A stretch of 64,000 nucleotides of DNA. Source: Brumimicrobium salinarum. GTDB taxonomy: Bacteria; Bacteroidota; Bacteroidia; Flavobacteriales_D; Crocinitomicaceae. Below the pieces are notes generated by a model that ran no database searches, was not told the DNA's origin, and saw only the letters and a program-made list of their open reading frames with translations. Made by a program: the position numbers and the translations under genes. The stretch spans positions 124,001-188,000 of the forward strand of contig NZ_PJNI01000009.1 of NCBI RefSeq assembly GCF_002844555.1, in the 5' to 3' direction. Shown here in pieces: positions 36,414-46,138 of the stretch; the first letter of the stretch is position 1, and every line of letters begins with the position of its first letter.

Positions 36414-38573
36414 ATGGCAAAAGAAAATAAAAATAAACCAAATAATAAAAAACCTAATAAAAAGAATCCCTATTCAATTTATTGGATTTATGCAGCCATA
36501 GGGCTTGCAATTATTGGAATTCAACTTTTTATGAGTTCCTCAACAACTAAACAACTACAGTCGAAACAAACTTTTTTAACCTTAATGGAAGAAGGTTTTG
36601 TAGAAAACACCATTCTATGGAGAAATGTGGGGCGTGTTGATTTTAAAATTTCAGAATCTGGTAGAACAGCTATCAAACAAAATGACTTTTCAGGTTCAGA
36701 TTTTGAACTAATAAAACGTTCATTAAATAATAACAACAACACACTTGGTTCTGCATCACCACAATTTTCTTTCGACATTGCCTCAACAGAAGCTTTCATC
36801 AAAGAATTTGAAAGTATCAACGAAAAACGAAAGGCAGAAGGTTTTGATGTCATCTCGTATAAAGTAGACGAAGAGCATAATTACATTGGACAAATATTTA
36901 GTTTCCTACTTCCCATCATTATTATCATTGCCATTTGGATGTTCATCATGAGAAGAATGTCAGGCGGTGTTGGCGGCGGTGGCGCTGGTGGCCAAATTTT
37001 CAACATTGGAAAATCGAAAGCAAAAGTTTTTGAAAAAGGTAAAGGAACTGATGTTACGTTTAAAGATGTTGCAGGATTAGAAGGCGCAAAAGAGGAAGTT
37101 CAGGAGATTGTTGCTTTCTTAAAAAATCCACAGAAGTATACAGATTTAGGTGCTAAAATCCCGAAGGGAGCTATATTGGTTGGACCTCCAGGTACAGGAA
37201 AAACATTATTAGCAAAAGCAGTAGCTGGAGAGGCAGACGTTCCTTTCTTTTCATTATCTGGTTCTGATTTCGTTGAAATGTTTGTAGGTGTTGGAGCATC
37301 TCGTGTACGTGATTTATTCAAACAAGCCAAAGAAAAGTCTCCGTCGATCATATTTATTGATGAGATTGATGCTATTGGTAGAGCTCGTGGAAAAAACAAC
37401 AACATGGGATCTAACGATGAACGTGAAAACACGTTGAATCAACTATTAACAGAAATGGATGGTTTTGGTACCAATTCAGGAGTTATCATTTTGGCAGCTA
37501 CAAACCGGGCTGATGTTTTAGATAAAGCTTTAATGCGTGCTGGTCGATTTGATAGACAAATATATGTTGATATGCCAGATCTTAATGAAAGAAAGCAAAT
37601 ATTTGAGGTTCATTTAAAACCCATTAAGCTTTCTAAAGAAATGGATGTCGATTTCTTGGCGAAACAAACACCTGGCTTTTCAGGAGCAGACATTGCCAAT
37701 TTATGTAACGAAGCAGCATTAATCGCTGCCCGAAAAGACAAAAAAGCAGTCGAAAAACAAGACTTCTTAGATGCTGTTGATCGAATTATTGGTGGTTTAG
37801 AGAAGAAAAATAAAATCATTACCAAGACAGAAAAACGTGCTATTGCATTCCACGAGGCAGGTCATGCCGCAGTTTCATGGTTAGCAGAACATGCACATCC
37901 TTTGGTAAAAGTAACCATTGTTCCTAGAGGTCAATCACTAGGTGCAGCTTGGTACTTGCCAGAAGAGAGAAGTATTACTACTACAGAGCAGTTACTTGAC
38001 GAAATGTGTGCGGCACTTGGAGGTAGAGCAGCAGAAGAAATTACGTTTGGAAAGATTTCAACTGGAGCTTTATCAGATCTTGAAAAGGTAACCAAACAAG
38101 CGTATGCTATGGTATCTATTTATGGATTAAACAAAGTCGTTGGAAATGTTTCTTTCTATGACTCACAAGGACAAAGTCAATTTACAAAACCTTATTCGGA
38201 AGAAACGAATCGGATAATTGACAAGGAGGTTAGCAAATTAATCGAAGAGCAGTATCAACGCGCTAAAAACATTTTGCTTGAAAACCAAGATAAATTAACT
38301 GAGTTGGCAGAAAAATTACTTGAAAAAGAAGTTATTTTTAAGGAAGACTTAATTGCAATCTTTGGTGAACGTCCTTGGGACAAGCTTTCAGCTGCAGAAA
38401 AAATTCAAGTAGCTAGCGAGCAAAATGAAAATGTCGAGCCTAAAGACAAAACAGCTCCATCTGCACAAGAAAAAAGTGGTGAGCATACTGGGTCAGATAT
38501 TTCAAACGAAAACAAAGACACAAAAGATGTGGAAGAAAATAAAAGATTGGATTCAGAAAATTCTTCCGAATAA
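36414..38573 (+). CDS. ftsH: ATP-dependent zinc metalloprotease FtsH
   Basis: Membrane-anchored AAA+ protease of 719 residues. It has two membrane segments (about 21-38 and 160-178) around a periplasmic domain, AAA domain Walker A GPPGTGKT, Walker [11 protein letters not shown], an arginine-finger region GRFDRQI and the zinc motif HEAGH (about residue 482). The last 75 residues are an acidic, Ser/Lys-rich tail beyond the usual end. The tail coding region overlaps the start of the next gene by 47 bases in another frame. Confidence 0.96.
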   Translation: MAKENKNKPNNKKPNKKNPYSIYWIYAAIGLAIIGIQLFMSSSTTKQLQSKQTFLTLMEEGFVENTILWRNVGRVDFKISESGRTAIKQNDFSGSDFELIKRSLNNNNNTLGSASPQFSFDIASTEAFIKEFESINEKRKAEGFDVISYKVDEEHNYIGQIFSFLLPIIIIIAIWMFIMRRMSGGVGGGGAGGQIFNIGKSKAKVFEKGKGTDVTFKDVAGLEGAKEEVQEIVAFLKNPQKYTDLGAKIPKGAILVGPPGTGKTLLAKAVAGEADVPFFSLSGSDFVEMFVGVGASRVRDLFKQAKEKSPSIIFIDEIDAIGRARGKNNNMGSNDERENTLNQLLTEMDGFGTNSGVIILAATNRADVLDKALMRAGRFDRQIYVDMPDLNERKQIFEVHLKPIKLSKEMDVDFLAKQTPGFSGADIANLCNEAALIAARKDKKAVEKQDFLDAVDRIIGGLEKKNKIITKTEKRAIAFHEAGHAAVSWLAEHAHPLVKVTIVPRGQSLGAAWYLPEERSITTTEQLLDEMCAALGGRAAEEITFGKISTGALSDLEKVTKQAYAMVSIYGLNKVVGNVSFYDSQGQSQFTKPYSEETNRIIDKEVSKLIEEQYQRAKNILLENQDKLTELAEKLLEKEVIFKEDLIAIFGERPWDKLSAAEKIQVASEQNENVEPKDKTAPSAQEKSGEHTGSDISNENKDTKDVEENKRLDSENSSE

Positions 38574-38784
38574 TACCGAGTTTGAGAAAAATAGATTGGT
38601 TTATAGGACCAGTCAGTCTCACTTGGCTTCAATTATGAAATTAAAACTTGAAGAAGAAGGAATTCAGGTTATTTTAATCAATAAAATGGATTCCTCTTAC
38701 AATAATTTTGGGCAAATAGAACTTTATGTCCATCAAAATGACGTTATTCGTGCTAAGTATATCATAGAAAAACCACATGAGTAA
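38527..38784 (+). CDS. DUF2007-like small protein
   Basis: An 85-residue soluble protein: LVYRTSQSHLASIMKLKLEEEGIQVILINKMDS, GQIELYVHQNDVIRAKYII. This is the DUF2007 (putative signal-transducing ferredoxin-like fold) pattern. The ATG at 38527 (MWKKIKDW) lies inside the 3' end of ftsH; the frame extends further upstream but that part is a shadow of ftsH. It overlaps cdsA by 8 bases. Confidence 0.8.
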   Translation: MWKKIKDWIQKILPNNTEFEKNRLVYRTSQSHLASIMKLKLEEEGIQVILINKMDSSYNNFGQIELYVHQNDVIRAKYIIEKPHE

Positions 38785-39592
38785 TCTTGTTACACGCGCA
38801 GTTTGGGGTGCATTATTTGTCGTAGTTGTCATTAGTTCCTTTTTAGTAGGACAAAATGCCACTGCAATTATACTTGGCTTTTTTATGACCATTGGAATCT
38901 ACGAATTCTATCGTTTTTTCAAGTATTCAAAACTCGTAAAACCATTGATACCCATTGGAATTCTAGGTGGACTAGGATTGTACATTACATTAATCCTTAA
39001 AGACTTAAGTCTATTTAATTTTGACATATATCTTTTTCTCATTCCATTGCTGTTTTTACCATTTATCTCAATCGTAGTAAGAAAAACAGCGCATCCCTTA
39101 TTCGATTTAGCAATTACGTTTTTTCCATGGATTTATATCGTATTTCCATTTTTCTTGATGTTTCAAATCTTTAATCATGCTATACCAGAACAGCCGCAAT
39201 GGGTTCTAATTCTAGGACTTTTTATTATGATTTGGTCCAACGATTCTTTCGCGTATCTAACAGGAAGAACTTTTGGTAAAACAAAGCTCATAGAACGCAT
39301 ATCACCAAAAAAATCTTGGGAAGGTGCTGTAGGTGGATTTATATTTACAATATTGGCAGGAATTACTTACTGTTTTTTTATAGGCGGTGACTTCTTATTC
39401 TGGATAGTTGCGGCTGGCTTTGTCTCACCAGCTGGGATAATTGGCGACCTCATAGAATCTAAGTTTAAACGGCTTGTTGATGTGAAAGACTCGGGTACAA
39501 TCCTTCCTGGTCATGGCGGAATTCTTGACCGTTTTGATGCTGTCATTTACGCTGCTCCCCTATTCTATTTCCTAATACTTTTATTTTACTGA
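38777..39592 (+). CDS. cdsA: Phosphatidate cytidylyltransferase
   Basis: Integral membrane enzyme of 271 residues that makes CDP-diacylglycerol. It has about seven membrane segments and the C-terminal signature SPKKSWEGAVGGF followed by GDLIESKFKRLVDVKDSGTILPGHGGILDRFDA (quoted in parts: SxxKRxxxxKDxxxxxPGHGGxxDRxD). The next gene but one, psd, is in the same phospholipid pathway. Confidence 0.95.
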   Translation: MSNLVTRAVWGALFVVVVISSFLVGQNATAIILGFFMTIGIYEFYRFFKYSKLVKPLIPIGILGGLGLYITLILKDLSLFNFDIYLFLIPLLFLPFISIVVRKTAHPLFDLAITFFPWIYIVFPFFLMFQIFNHAIPEQPQWVLILGLFIMIWSNDSFAYLTGRTFGKTKLIERISPKKSWEGAVGGFIFTILAGITYCFFIGGDFLFWIVAAGFVSPAGIIGDLIESKFKRLVDVKDSGTILPGHGGILDRFDAVIYAAPLFYFLILLFY

Positions 39593-39639
39593 TTTAATGA
39601 AACTAGACTATTACTGCGCTAATTTTATTGTTAAATGCT

Positions 39640-39738
39640 CATCGGGAGCCTTACCAGTAGTTTAATAAACGTCAATAACAAGTGTTTTCTTTAATTTGAC
39701 AAGATCCGCCATATTTGAAAATCTTGTTTTTTAAAATA
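39640..39738 (+). repeat. 3'-flank repeat, copy R3
   Basis: Lies 48 bases after cdsA and matches R1: GGGAGCCTTACCAGTAGTTT and TTGACAAGATCC plus CCATATTTGAAAATCTTG. Confidence 0.6.
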
Positions 39739-39875
39739 TGACCAGCTAATCAAAAAAGGTGTTTCTAACACTTTATTGATTTAACTGTGTTTTCCGATAA
39801 GAATATGATGACGGATAATTGTGAAATAACTGAATTAGTTTATTTTTACGGTTTGATATAATTTTAGCAACAACC

Positions 39876-40541
39876 ATGAAATTACACAGAGAGGGATATT
39901 TGATTATCACAATAGGATTACTGATACTTATCGGTATTCAGGGCTTGAACTACTACTTATGGACACTCCATGATTTGTGGTGGATATATGCTATTTTAAC
40001 CATCGGCGTTTTGGTTATGGCTTACCTAATTATTCAGTTTTTCAGGGTGCCTAAAATAACATACATTGAAAAAACAAATGAAATTATTTGCCCCGCTGAC
40101 GGAAAAATTGTTGTGATAGAAGAGGTAGAAGAAAACGAGTACTTTAAAGACAAACGAATTCAAATTTCTATTTTCATGTCACCTTTAAATGTACATGCCA
40201 ATTTCAACCCTATTTCAGGTATAATCAAATATGCAAAATACCACGCTGGATTATTTTTAGTAGCCTGGCATCCTAAAAGCTCAACAGATAATGAAAGAAC
40301 AACCTTTGTTATTGAACATGAAAACGGCAAAGAAGTACTTTTTCGTCAAATAGCAGGCGCTTTAGCTCGTCGTATTTGTTATTATGTTGAGCCAGGAGAT
40401 CAAGTCAAAGCTGCAGAGGAATTTGGGTTTATCAAGTTTGGCTCTCGTATAGATTTACTACTTCCGCTTGACACTAAGATTGATGTGAAGATTGGTGATA
40501 AAGTGAAAGGTAGAAAAACACGAATTGGGGAATTAAAATAA
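39876..40541 (+). CDS. psd: Phosphatidylserine decarboxylase proenzyme
   Basis: Makes phosphatidylethanolamine. The 221-residue short form has two N-terminal membrane segments, the VHANFNPISG and FRQIAGALARRI blocks and the self-cleavage site FGSRID, where Ser becomes the pyruvoyl group of the small subunit. It sits two genes after cdsA with a repeat-bearing gap between. Confidence 0.95.
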   Translation: MKLHREGYLIITIGLLILIGIQGLNYYLWTLHDLWWIYAILTIGVLVMAYLIIQFFRVPKITYIEKTNEIICPADGKIVVIEEVEENEYFKDKRIQISIFMSPLNVHANFNPISGIIKYAKYHAGLFLVAWHPKSSTDNERTTFVIEHENGKEVLFRQIAGALARRICYYVEPGDQVKAAEEFGFIKFGSRIDLLLPLDTKIDVKIGDKVKGRKTRIGELK

Positions 40542-40577
40542 TTATCTTATTTTTGGAACAACATAATACCAAACACA

Positions 40578-40814
40578 ATGAAAAAAACAGTAATGATTTT
40601 AACCCTAGGATTGTTTTTCGGAACAATGGGATACTCTACTACAGCAACTGCTGGAACACTAACGCAAATTGAAAAAACAGATTGCAAAGACAAAGATAAT
40701 TGCACAAAAGATAATTGTTGCAAGAAAAAGTCTGAGAAAAAATCTTCAGAAGCTAAAAAAGCATGTGGCAGCAAAAAAGGAAAAAAAGCATGTTGTAGCA
40801 AGAAAAAAAGTTAA
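40578..40814 (+). CDS. Small exported Lys/Cys-rich protein
   Basis: A 78-residue protein with a signal peptide (MKKTVMILTLGLFFGTMGYS) and a mature part made almost only of Lys, Cys, Asp, Ser and Asn, with Cys pairs: TDCKDKDNCTKDNCCKKK, KKACGSKKGKKACCSKKKS. Seven Cys in about 50 residues suggest metal binding or disulfides; the strong positive charge suggests contact with DNA, lipid A or polyanions. No family recognised. A terminator follows, so it is expressed as its own unit or the end of psd's. Confidence 0.7.
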   Translation: MKKTVMILTLGLFFGTMGYSTTATAGTLTQIEKTDCKDKDNCTKDNCCKKKSEKKSSEAKKACGSKKGKKACCSKKKS

Positions 40815-40840
40815 TAGTAGACTTAAATTGATACAAAAAA

Positions 40841-40867
40841 CGGAGCTCTAAGGCTCCGCTTTTTTTT
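40841..40867 (+). terminator. Rho-independent terminator
   Basis: CGGAGC / GCTCCG stem with loop TCTAAG, followed by eight T; the A-run on the left makes it usable from the minus strand for the acyltransferase gene too. Confidence 0.9.
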
Positions 40868-40923
40868 ATGTACACTTTTTTATCTCTCTCTATATATAAA
40901 GATATTTAGCCATTTCAATAGAC

Positions 40924-41478
40924 TTATTCATCTTCAACAGCACGAATTCCATTCTCTGGAAACTTGCCCCTAAACTGACTGAGTTCTTTTTTAATAAAAG
41001 CAATGTCTTTATCTATATCACCTGTTGGTTCAAATAATTCCAAAAACCCACCCGTTTTTGTTGGATAATCCATATACCCTATGTAAATCGGCACCTTAGC
41101 TTTTAAGGCTATGTAATAAAAGCCTTTTTTCCAATTTGGGCTATAACTACGTGTTCCTTCGGGAGTAAAAACCATGTACATAGATTCGTTATTTTCAAAG
41201 TATTCAACCGCTTGATCTGTAAAATTGTTGTTCTTTTTTCTATCGACTGGAATACCTCCTAGTTTTTTCAAAAACCAACCCATCGGCCAGAAGAAAAGTT
41301 CCTTTTTAATCAAATATCTACCTTTTACGCCGTAATGCATAAAAGCCAATTTCCCGATGATAAAATCCCAATTACTGGTATGCGGTCCCATTACTATAAT
41401 CGCCTTATCAACACCTTCTGGATTGTCTTTTATCGTCCAACCCATTCTTTTTAAAATCCAAATTGCAACCTTGCTCAT
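40924..41478 (-). CDS. 1-acyl-glycerol-3-phosphate acyltransferase-like protein
   Basis: PlsC-superfamily acyltransferase of 184 residues. It has the catalytic HTSNWD (HX4D), GIPVDRKKN and FTPEGTRS (the glycerophosphate-binding PEGTRS block). It lacks a clear N-terminal membrane segment and is shorter than PlsC, so the acceptor lipid is uncertain. Confidence 0.85.
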   Translation of the reverse strand: MSKVAIWILKRMGWTIKDNPEGVDKAIIVMGPHTSNWDFIIGKLAFMHYGVKGRYLIKKELFFWPMGWFLKKLGGIPVDRKKNNNFTDQAVEYFENNESMYMVFTPEGTRSYSPNWKKGFYYIALKAKVPIYIGYMDYPTKTGGFLELFEPTGDIDKDIAFIKKELSQFRGKFPENGIRAVEDE

Positions 41479-41603
41479 AATTGTATAGTTTAAGCTGTTT
41501 TTAGAAAAAAGTAGTTTACTTCCTTAAAATGTATATGGTTTTCATTACTTTTATACAAAACACATTACAAAGTTAGTTTTAAAAACCATAATTAATAAAT
41601 CCA

Positions 41604-42941
41604 GTGCATAATTATCATCGAGTTTTTAAGGTCTTAGCGGTATTTATTTTTTTAATTTTTTTATGGTTAATAATTACTGTTTCTACCTTCTCATTTTCAG
41701 CTAAAAACATTGAATTGGGAAAATTCCTCGATGAGGATATAAATTTTGTAGTGAGTTTAAATACAGAAAAGGCAATAAAAACAACATTAATTGATCTTTT
41801 ATACAAATCAGAACTTTCTGAAAACGAATTAGCCTACTTTGATACAGATAAAAAACAAACAAGCATTCAAAATAAGGGAATTGCCATTAATAAAGAATTA
41901 ATCTATTTCTATGATGTTGAAAACAATGCAACGATACAAGGGTTTATTTGTCATATAAATGATGAAAAAGCTTTTAATCGAATAAAAATTGATGATAAAA
42001 AGTTGATTAAAAATACAAATGGCAAGCAAGGAATACTCATTATTTTAAATAAAAATGCGGATAGCGCAAATGTAAAGCATGCCGAATCTGTGGTTAGAAA
42101 AGCCATGCAGACAACTCCAAATCAATTTTCTTACAACAATGAAAAACCAGTATTAAATGTTCGCTTTAAAGGAAATGAACATACTTATGCCAATAACGTT
42201 TCCGTAAATTTAGAGGTTAAGGACGATAAAATCATTATAAATGGTTCAGGGACAAAAAACCATAACCTTTTAAACCTCATCAATGAACATCATGTTTTTT
42301 CCCATGAAAACGAAAGAAAACATCTACATATCCAAGCAGGGAAAATCCCAAATAGTTTATATAAATATTTTACAATTATTCTTGAAGATCTGAATTTAGA
42401 TTTACCTCAGATAATAGCGCAACAATTAGATCTCTATGGCTTTTCTATTGAAAACATTAGTGGATCAACCACTTTTCTACCAAAGATAGATTGGTTATTA
42501 AAGTTTGAAACGCCATTGAATTTAAAAGAAAGAATGAAGGCAATAGAGTCGCAAAATGATCGGATTGAGATTATTGATAGTAGCAGTTTTAAAATAGGTA
42601 GTATTCAATATTATTGTCAACAAATTTCTGAAGATGAAATCTATATAGGTGTAACAAAAAATCCAAAACTTGAAAAACATATCAGCACTTCACTACCGTT
42701 TATAAAAGGAGACCCTGCTGTAACCTTAAACATTGAAGGTGAGGGATTAATTGCGCAAATCGTGAATGTAATGCCGCCCGTAAAAAATTCAAAAGACTTC
42801 CTTGAAAAAATAGAGCATTTTGAAATAAAGATCGTTGATCAAGGAGAGGATAAATTAGGTATTGAAGGTGAAATTAAGTTATACGAAGATCAATTAATAA
42901 GCACTGAGCTACTATTGTTAGCATTGAAATTCGCAGGTTAG
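41604..42941 (+). CDS. Membrane-anchored protein of unknown function
   Basis: A 445-residue protein with one N-terminal membrane segment (VLAVFIFLIFLWLIITV) and a large soluble, presumably periplasmic domain. The start is a GTG at 41604; no ATG is near and the frame is closed upstream. The body has repeated patterns such as LNTEKAIKTTLIDLLY, VNLEVKDDKIIINGSG, VTLNIEGEGLIAQI and LGIEGEIKLYEDQLI. These recall DUF4836/DUF3352-type proteins, but no family is assigned with confidence. Confidence 0.65.
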   Translation: MHNYHRVFKVLAVFIFLIFLWLIITVSTFSFSAKNIELGKFLDEDINFVVSLNTEKAIKTTLIDLLYKSELSENELAYFDTDKKQTSIQNKGIAINKELIYFYDVENNATIQGFICHINDEKAFNRIKIDDKKLIKNTNGKQGILIILNKNADSANVKHAESVVRKAMQTTPNQFSYNNEKPVLNVRFKGNEHTYANNVSVNLEVKDDKIIINGSGTKNHNLLNLINEHHVFSHENERKHLHIQAGKIPNSLYKYFTIILEDLNLDLPQIIAQQLDLYGFSIENISGSTTFLPKIDWLLKFETPLNLKERMKAIESQNDRIEIIDSSSFKIGSIQYYCQQISEDEIYIGVTKNPKLEKHISTSLPFIKGDPAVTLNIEGEGLIAQIVNVMPPVKNSKDFLEKIEHFEIKIVDQGEDKLGIEGEIKLYEDQLISTELLLLALKFAG

Positions 42942-43124
42942 ACTTTAAGACATTTCGGAAGCTTTACATCACTATCCCTGTAAAATGGTTTTGTGTTTTA
43001 ATATAATGTGCCAAGTGTTTAGCATCAATTCGTAAGCATTGAAAGTAATACATGCAAAAGAGACTAAACCTCTGAACTTATATCATTTTGAATATTAAAG
43101 CGTAGTAAATGGTAGTAAACACAT

Positions 43125-43916
43125 TTAATAAGTTCCCAAAGCTCTCAATTGATTCAATAATGATTCAAAATATTTGGGTGCATGCGCTAAACGAGATCCA
43201 TACCAGGAAAAATACTCACCATCTACCAACATTATTTTGGCATGAGGAAAATGTTCCTGCACAGTTTGAAAATGCTTTTGTTTAAAAGGATAAGGTTCCG
43301 TACTTAAAAATACAAAGTCAGTTTCAGGTAATTGATCTAAATCAAGACTTGGATAGCGCTCTTGATTTCCCAAAACATTTACCATTCCTAAATGTTGAGT
43401 TAAAACTACATCAATAAAAGTGTTAGAACCAACTCCCATGTATGGATCTTTCCAAATTAAATAAGCAACTTTTGGTTGACTTCGCAATGGTTTTAGTTGT
43501 TCAAAGCTATTTTTTATACGATGAATTAGGTCTTGAGCAGTATTTTCAACTTGGCAAATACGTCCTACTTGAGCGATCATTTCCAAACTATCTGTTAGGT
43601 TATAAATGTCACTTACATAAACAGGTGCTATCTCCATTAAGGCAGAAATATCACTTTTTGTATTCTCTTCTTTATTGCCAATAATTAAGTCAGGATTTAA
43701 GTCTGCAACCTTAGAGATATCAACATCTTTTGTTCCTCCAATTCGTGTTTTCGAACGAAACCATTCCTCGGGATGAATACAGAATTTAGTGATCCCAACA
43801 ACCTGTTCACCTAGGCCGAGATCATAAAGCAATTCAGTTTGAGAAGGAACCAATGAGACTATGCGCATTGGCTCCTTTTCAATATTAATGGTATTACCTA
43901 ATTGATCTATTAACAT
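43125..43916 (-). CDS. Helical-backbone metal receptor (BtuF-like) without signal peptide
   Basis: A 263-residue protein of the ABC-transporter substrate-binding class with the BtuF outline: RIVSLVPSQTELLYDLGLGEQVVGITKFC, RIGGTKDVDISKVADLNPDLIIGN, then a long helix and a second lobe (LIWKDPYMGVGSNTFIDVVL). There is no signal peptide or lipobox at the N-terminus, so it is probably cytoplasmic; no permease or ATPase gene is adjacent. It follows the CBS-domain synthase by 6 bases. Confidence 0.82.
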   Translation of the reverse strand: MLIDQLGNTINIEKEPMRIVSLVPSQTELLYDLGLGEQVVGITKFCIHPEEWFRSKTRIGGTKDVDISKVADLNPDLIIGNKEENTKSDISALMEIAPVYVSDIYNLTDSLEMIAQVGRICQVENTAQDLIHRIKNSFEQLKPLRSQPKVAYLIWKDPYMGVGSNTFIDVVLTQHLGMVNVLGNQERYPSLDLDQLPETDFVFLSTEPYPFKQKHFQTVQEHFPHAKIMLVDGEYFSWYGSRLAHAPKYFESLLNQLRALGTY

Positions 43917-43922
43917 TCAATT

Positions 43923-45284
43923 TTAAGACATTGCACTAATTAAATCGTGGCGAGTTATGATGTTAAATTTATCATCACCTAAATCGACCAATACAGCAGG
44001 AACTTCTTTATTTATTAATTTTGAGAGTTCTTTTATACTCGCTGATGGCTTAACTATAGGAAGTTTTGGTCCCATAATCTTTCCTATCGGTTCATCAACC
44101 AATTGTTGATCACCTACAATTTGATTTATCAGCGTTGTTTCATCAATTAAACCTACAAACTCGCCGTCTTTTTTAACAGGAATTTGGGATATTTTAAAAG
44201 CACGCATTTTGGCAACAGCATGAGAAGCTAATTCTTCTACCCCAACAGTAACTAAAGGTTGGTCTTTGTGACTTTCTATTAAATCATTAGCAGATTGGTA
44301 TTCTTCCTCTAAAAACCCTCTTTCTCTCATCCAATCATCATTGAACATTTTACCAACATATCGACTTCCATGGTCATGGAATAACACCACAACAACGTCA
44401 TCTTTTTTAAACATGTCTTTCATTTGGAGTACGCCTTTGATTGCAGATCCAGCAGAGTTACCAACAAAAATACCTTCTTCACGTGCTAATTTCCGTGTAT
44501 AAATTGCAGCATCTTTATCCGTTACTTTTTCAAAATGATCGATTACATCAAAATCAACGTTTTTAGGTAAAATATCCTCTCCAATACCTTCGGTGATATA
44601 AGAATAAATCTCATTTTCATCAAAAATTCCTGTTTCGTGATATTTTTTAAATACAGAACCGAAAGTATCAATACCCAAGATTTGAATATCTGGATTTTTT
44701 TCTTTCAAATATTTCCCTACACCAGAAATAGTTCCACCTGTACCTACTCCGACAACGAAATGTGTTATTTTACCATCTGTTTGCTCCCAAATTTCTGGTC
44801 CTGTTTGCTCATAATGAGCAACACGATTTGCTAAATTATCATATTGATTCACATACCAAGAATTCGGCGTTTCTTCAGCTAAACGCTTAGAAACAGAATA
44901 ATAAGAACGTGGATCTTCAGGCTCCACATCGTTTGGACAAACCACTACCTCTGCGCCAACGGCACGTAAGATATCCATTTTCTCCTTACTTTGTTTATCA
45001 CTCAATACACAAACAAGTTTGTAGCCTTTAATAATTGCGGCCAATGCCAATCCCATTCCTGTATTCCCTGAGGTTCCTTCAATAATGGTTCCTCCTGGTT
45101 TTATCCAGCCTTTTTCTTCGGCATCTTCAACCATTTTCACAGCCATTCTATCCTTAACGGAGTTTCCTGGGTTAGTTGTTTCTACCTTTGCCAAAACAGT
45201 TGCGTCAATTCCTTCAGTCAATTTATTCAACTTCACCATTGGCGTATCTCCAATCGTTTCAAGTATGTTGTTGTAAATTTTCAT
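43923..45284 (-). CDS. Cysteine synthase / cystathionine beta-synthase family with CBS pair
   Basis: PLP enzyme of 453 residues. The catalytic Lys is in NPGNSVKDRMAVKM, the phosphate loop is EGTSGNTGMGLAL and GTGGTISGVGKYL follows; the C-terminal third (about 335-453) is a CBS-domain pair (FKISQIPVKKDGEFVGLIDE, VPAVLVDLGDDKFNIITRHD). The activity may be O-acetylserine sulfhydrylase or cystathionine beta-synthase. The start at 45284 is used because a -7 element (45300-45307) covers the alternative ATG at 45302. Confidence 0.92.
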   Translation of the reverse strand: MKIYNNILETIGDTPMVKLNKLTEGIDATVLAKVETTNPGNSVKDRMAVKMVEDAEEKGWIKPGGTIIEGTSGNTGMGLALAAIIKGYKLVCVLSDKQSKEKMDILRAVGAEVVVCPNDVEPEDPRSYYSVSKRLAEETPNSWYVNQYDNLANRVAHYEQTGPEIWEQTDGKITHFVVGVGTGGTISGVGKYLKEKNPDIQILGIDTFGSVFKKYHETGIFDENEIYSYITEGIGEDILPKNVDFDVIDHFEKVTDKDAAIYTRKLAREEGIFVGNSAGSAIKGVLQMKDMFKKDDVVVVLFHDHGSRYVGKMFNDDWMRERGFLEEEYQSANDLIESHKDQPLVTVGVEELASHAVAKMRAFKISQIPVKKDGEFVGLIDETTLINQIVGDQQLVDEPIGKIMGPKLPIVKPSASIKELSKLINKEVPAVLVDLGDDKFNIITRHDLISAMS

Positions 45285-45299
45285 CGTTAGTATTTTCGA

Positions 45300-45307
45300 C
45301 AAAGATA
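45300..45307 (-). promoter_or_regulatory. -7 promoter element of the CBS-domain synthase
   Basis: TATCTTTG on the minus strand, 15 bases before the ATG at 45284. Confidence 0.6.
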
Positions 45308-45460
45308 CAAAGACTTAGCGCATGAGAAATAAATCCTTAAGAAATATCTTTTTCAGATTAGTAAACTGACTTACATATCTTTTGATCTATGAAATTATTA
45401 AGGTTAATAAGGGTGAAACAACACATCCATTAAATAAGACAGTAAAGCTTTAATTAATTT

Positions 45461-45525
45461 GTTAAATTTGAGTTGAAATATACAGGCGATATATGCGCAA
45501 TTGCGTATATCCAGTTGTTGTGCAT
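45461..45525 (+). promoter_or_regulatory. Cassette leader A: -7 element, palindrome and core
   Basis: GTTAAATTTG (contains TAAATTTG, -7 consensus) is followed by ATACAGG, a palindrome GATATATGCGCAATTGCGTA continuing TATC (45488-45511) and the core GTTGTTGTGCAT (45514-45525). The core is complementary, 11 of 12, to 46033-46044 behind the gene. Confidence 0.65.
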
Positions 45526-45545
45526 AATTTGATAAAAATCACGAA

Positions 45546-46025
45546 ATGAATAAAATAGTTGGAATTTTATTGACAATTTTACTTCTGATTTCCTGTAAGA
45601 ATTCACAAAAAATGGAAACGGAAAATAAGTCTGAATCTAAAAACGAACTCACTCAAACGGAATTAATAAAATCGGAATCAAATCAAACCGAATTGATTGT
45701 TCAAAAAATACTTGACTTACCCAAACTTCAATGGATTTTTCATCCTGAATTGAAAGAAAGACTACCAGTAAAAGTTTTGGAAACAGAAATGATTGAAAAA
45801 AACTTTAATCTTAAAAAATTCGGACAAAAAGTAAGAATATTATCAAAGTCGGAATTAGAAAACGAAGGAATTAAAGACTTTGTGATAATAGACAAAATAA
45901 AAATAGAGAAAGACACGGCGGAATTTGGGCTGTCTTATAAAATAGAAGGTGCTGGTTGTAGTGGAAAGTTTTTTAAACAAAATGGAGAATGGAAAATTCG
46001 AGATTATTCTGTATGGGAAAATTAA
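45546..46025 (+). CDS. Small lipoprotein, cassette 1
   Basis: A 159-residue lipoprotein: IVGILLTILLLISCKNSQKMET with lipobox LLISC, a charged linker and a globular C-terminal half (LEKEIKIDKIKIEKDTAEFGLSYK in parts; AGCSGKFFKQNGEWKIRDY). The end resembles small surface lipoproteins with an NTF2-like strand pattern, but no family is named. The gene is flanked by complementary core sequences and lies in the cassette-like block. Confidence 0.65.
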   Translation: MNKIVGILLTILLLISCKNSQKMETENKSESKNELTQTELIKSESNQTELIVQKILDLPKLQWIFHPELKERLPVKVLETEMIEKNFNLKKFGQKVRILSKSELENEGIKDFVIIDKIKIEKDTAEFGLSYKIEGAGCSGKFFKQNGEWKIRDYSVWEN

Positions 46026-46032
46026 AAAAACT

Positions 46033-46138
46033 ATGCACAATAACTAAGTATTCGGCGTGCCGATTACGCCCTACGGTTGTGAGATCGCTTCGCTAAGTTG
46101 GTCAACGCTGAACTACGAAGTACTCATGAATACCTTAA
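46033..46138. other. attC-like site behind cassette 1
   Basis: Begins with ATGCACAATAAC (complement of the core at 45514-45525), then TAAGTATTC, which can pair with GAATACCTTA at 46129-46138, enclosing GC-rich hairpin arms (TCGGCGTGCCGA, CTTCGTAGTTCAG-type). Recognition as an attC site is inference. Confidence 0.4.

Noticed and set aside
38425-38526. N-terminal extension of the DUF2007-like protein
   Set aside because: It is a shadow of the ftsH 3' end; the family starts at MWKKIKDW.
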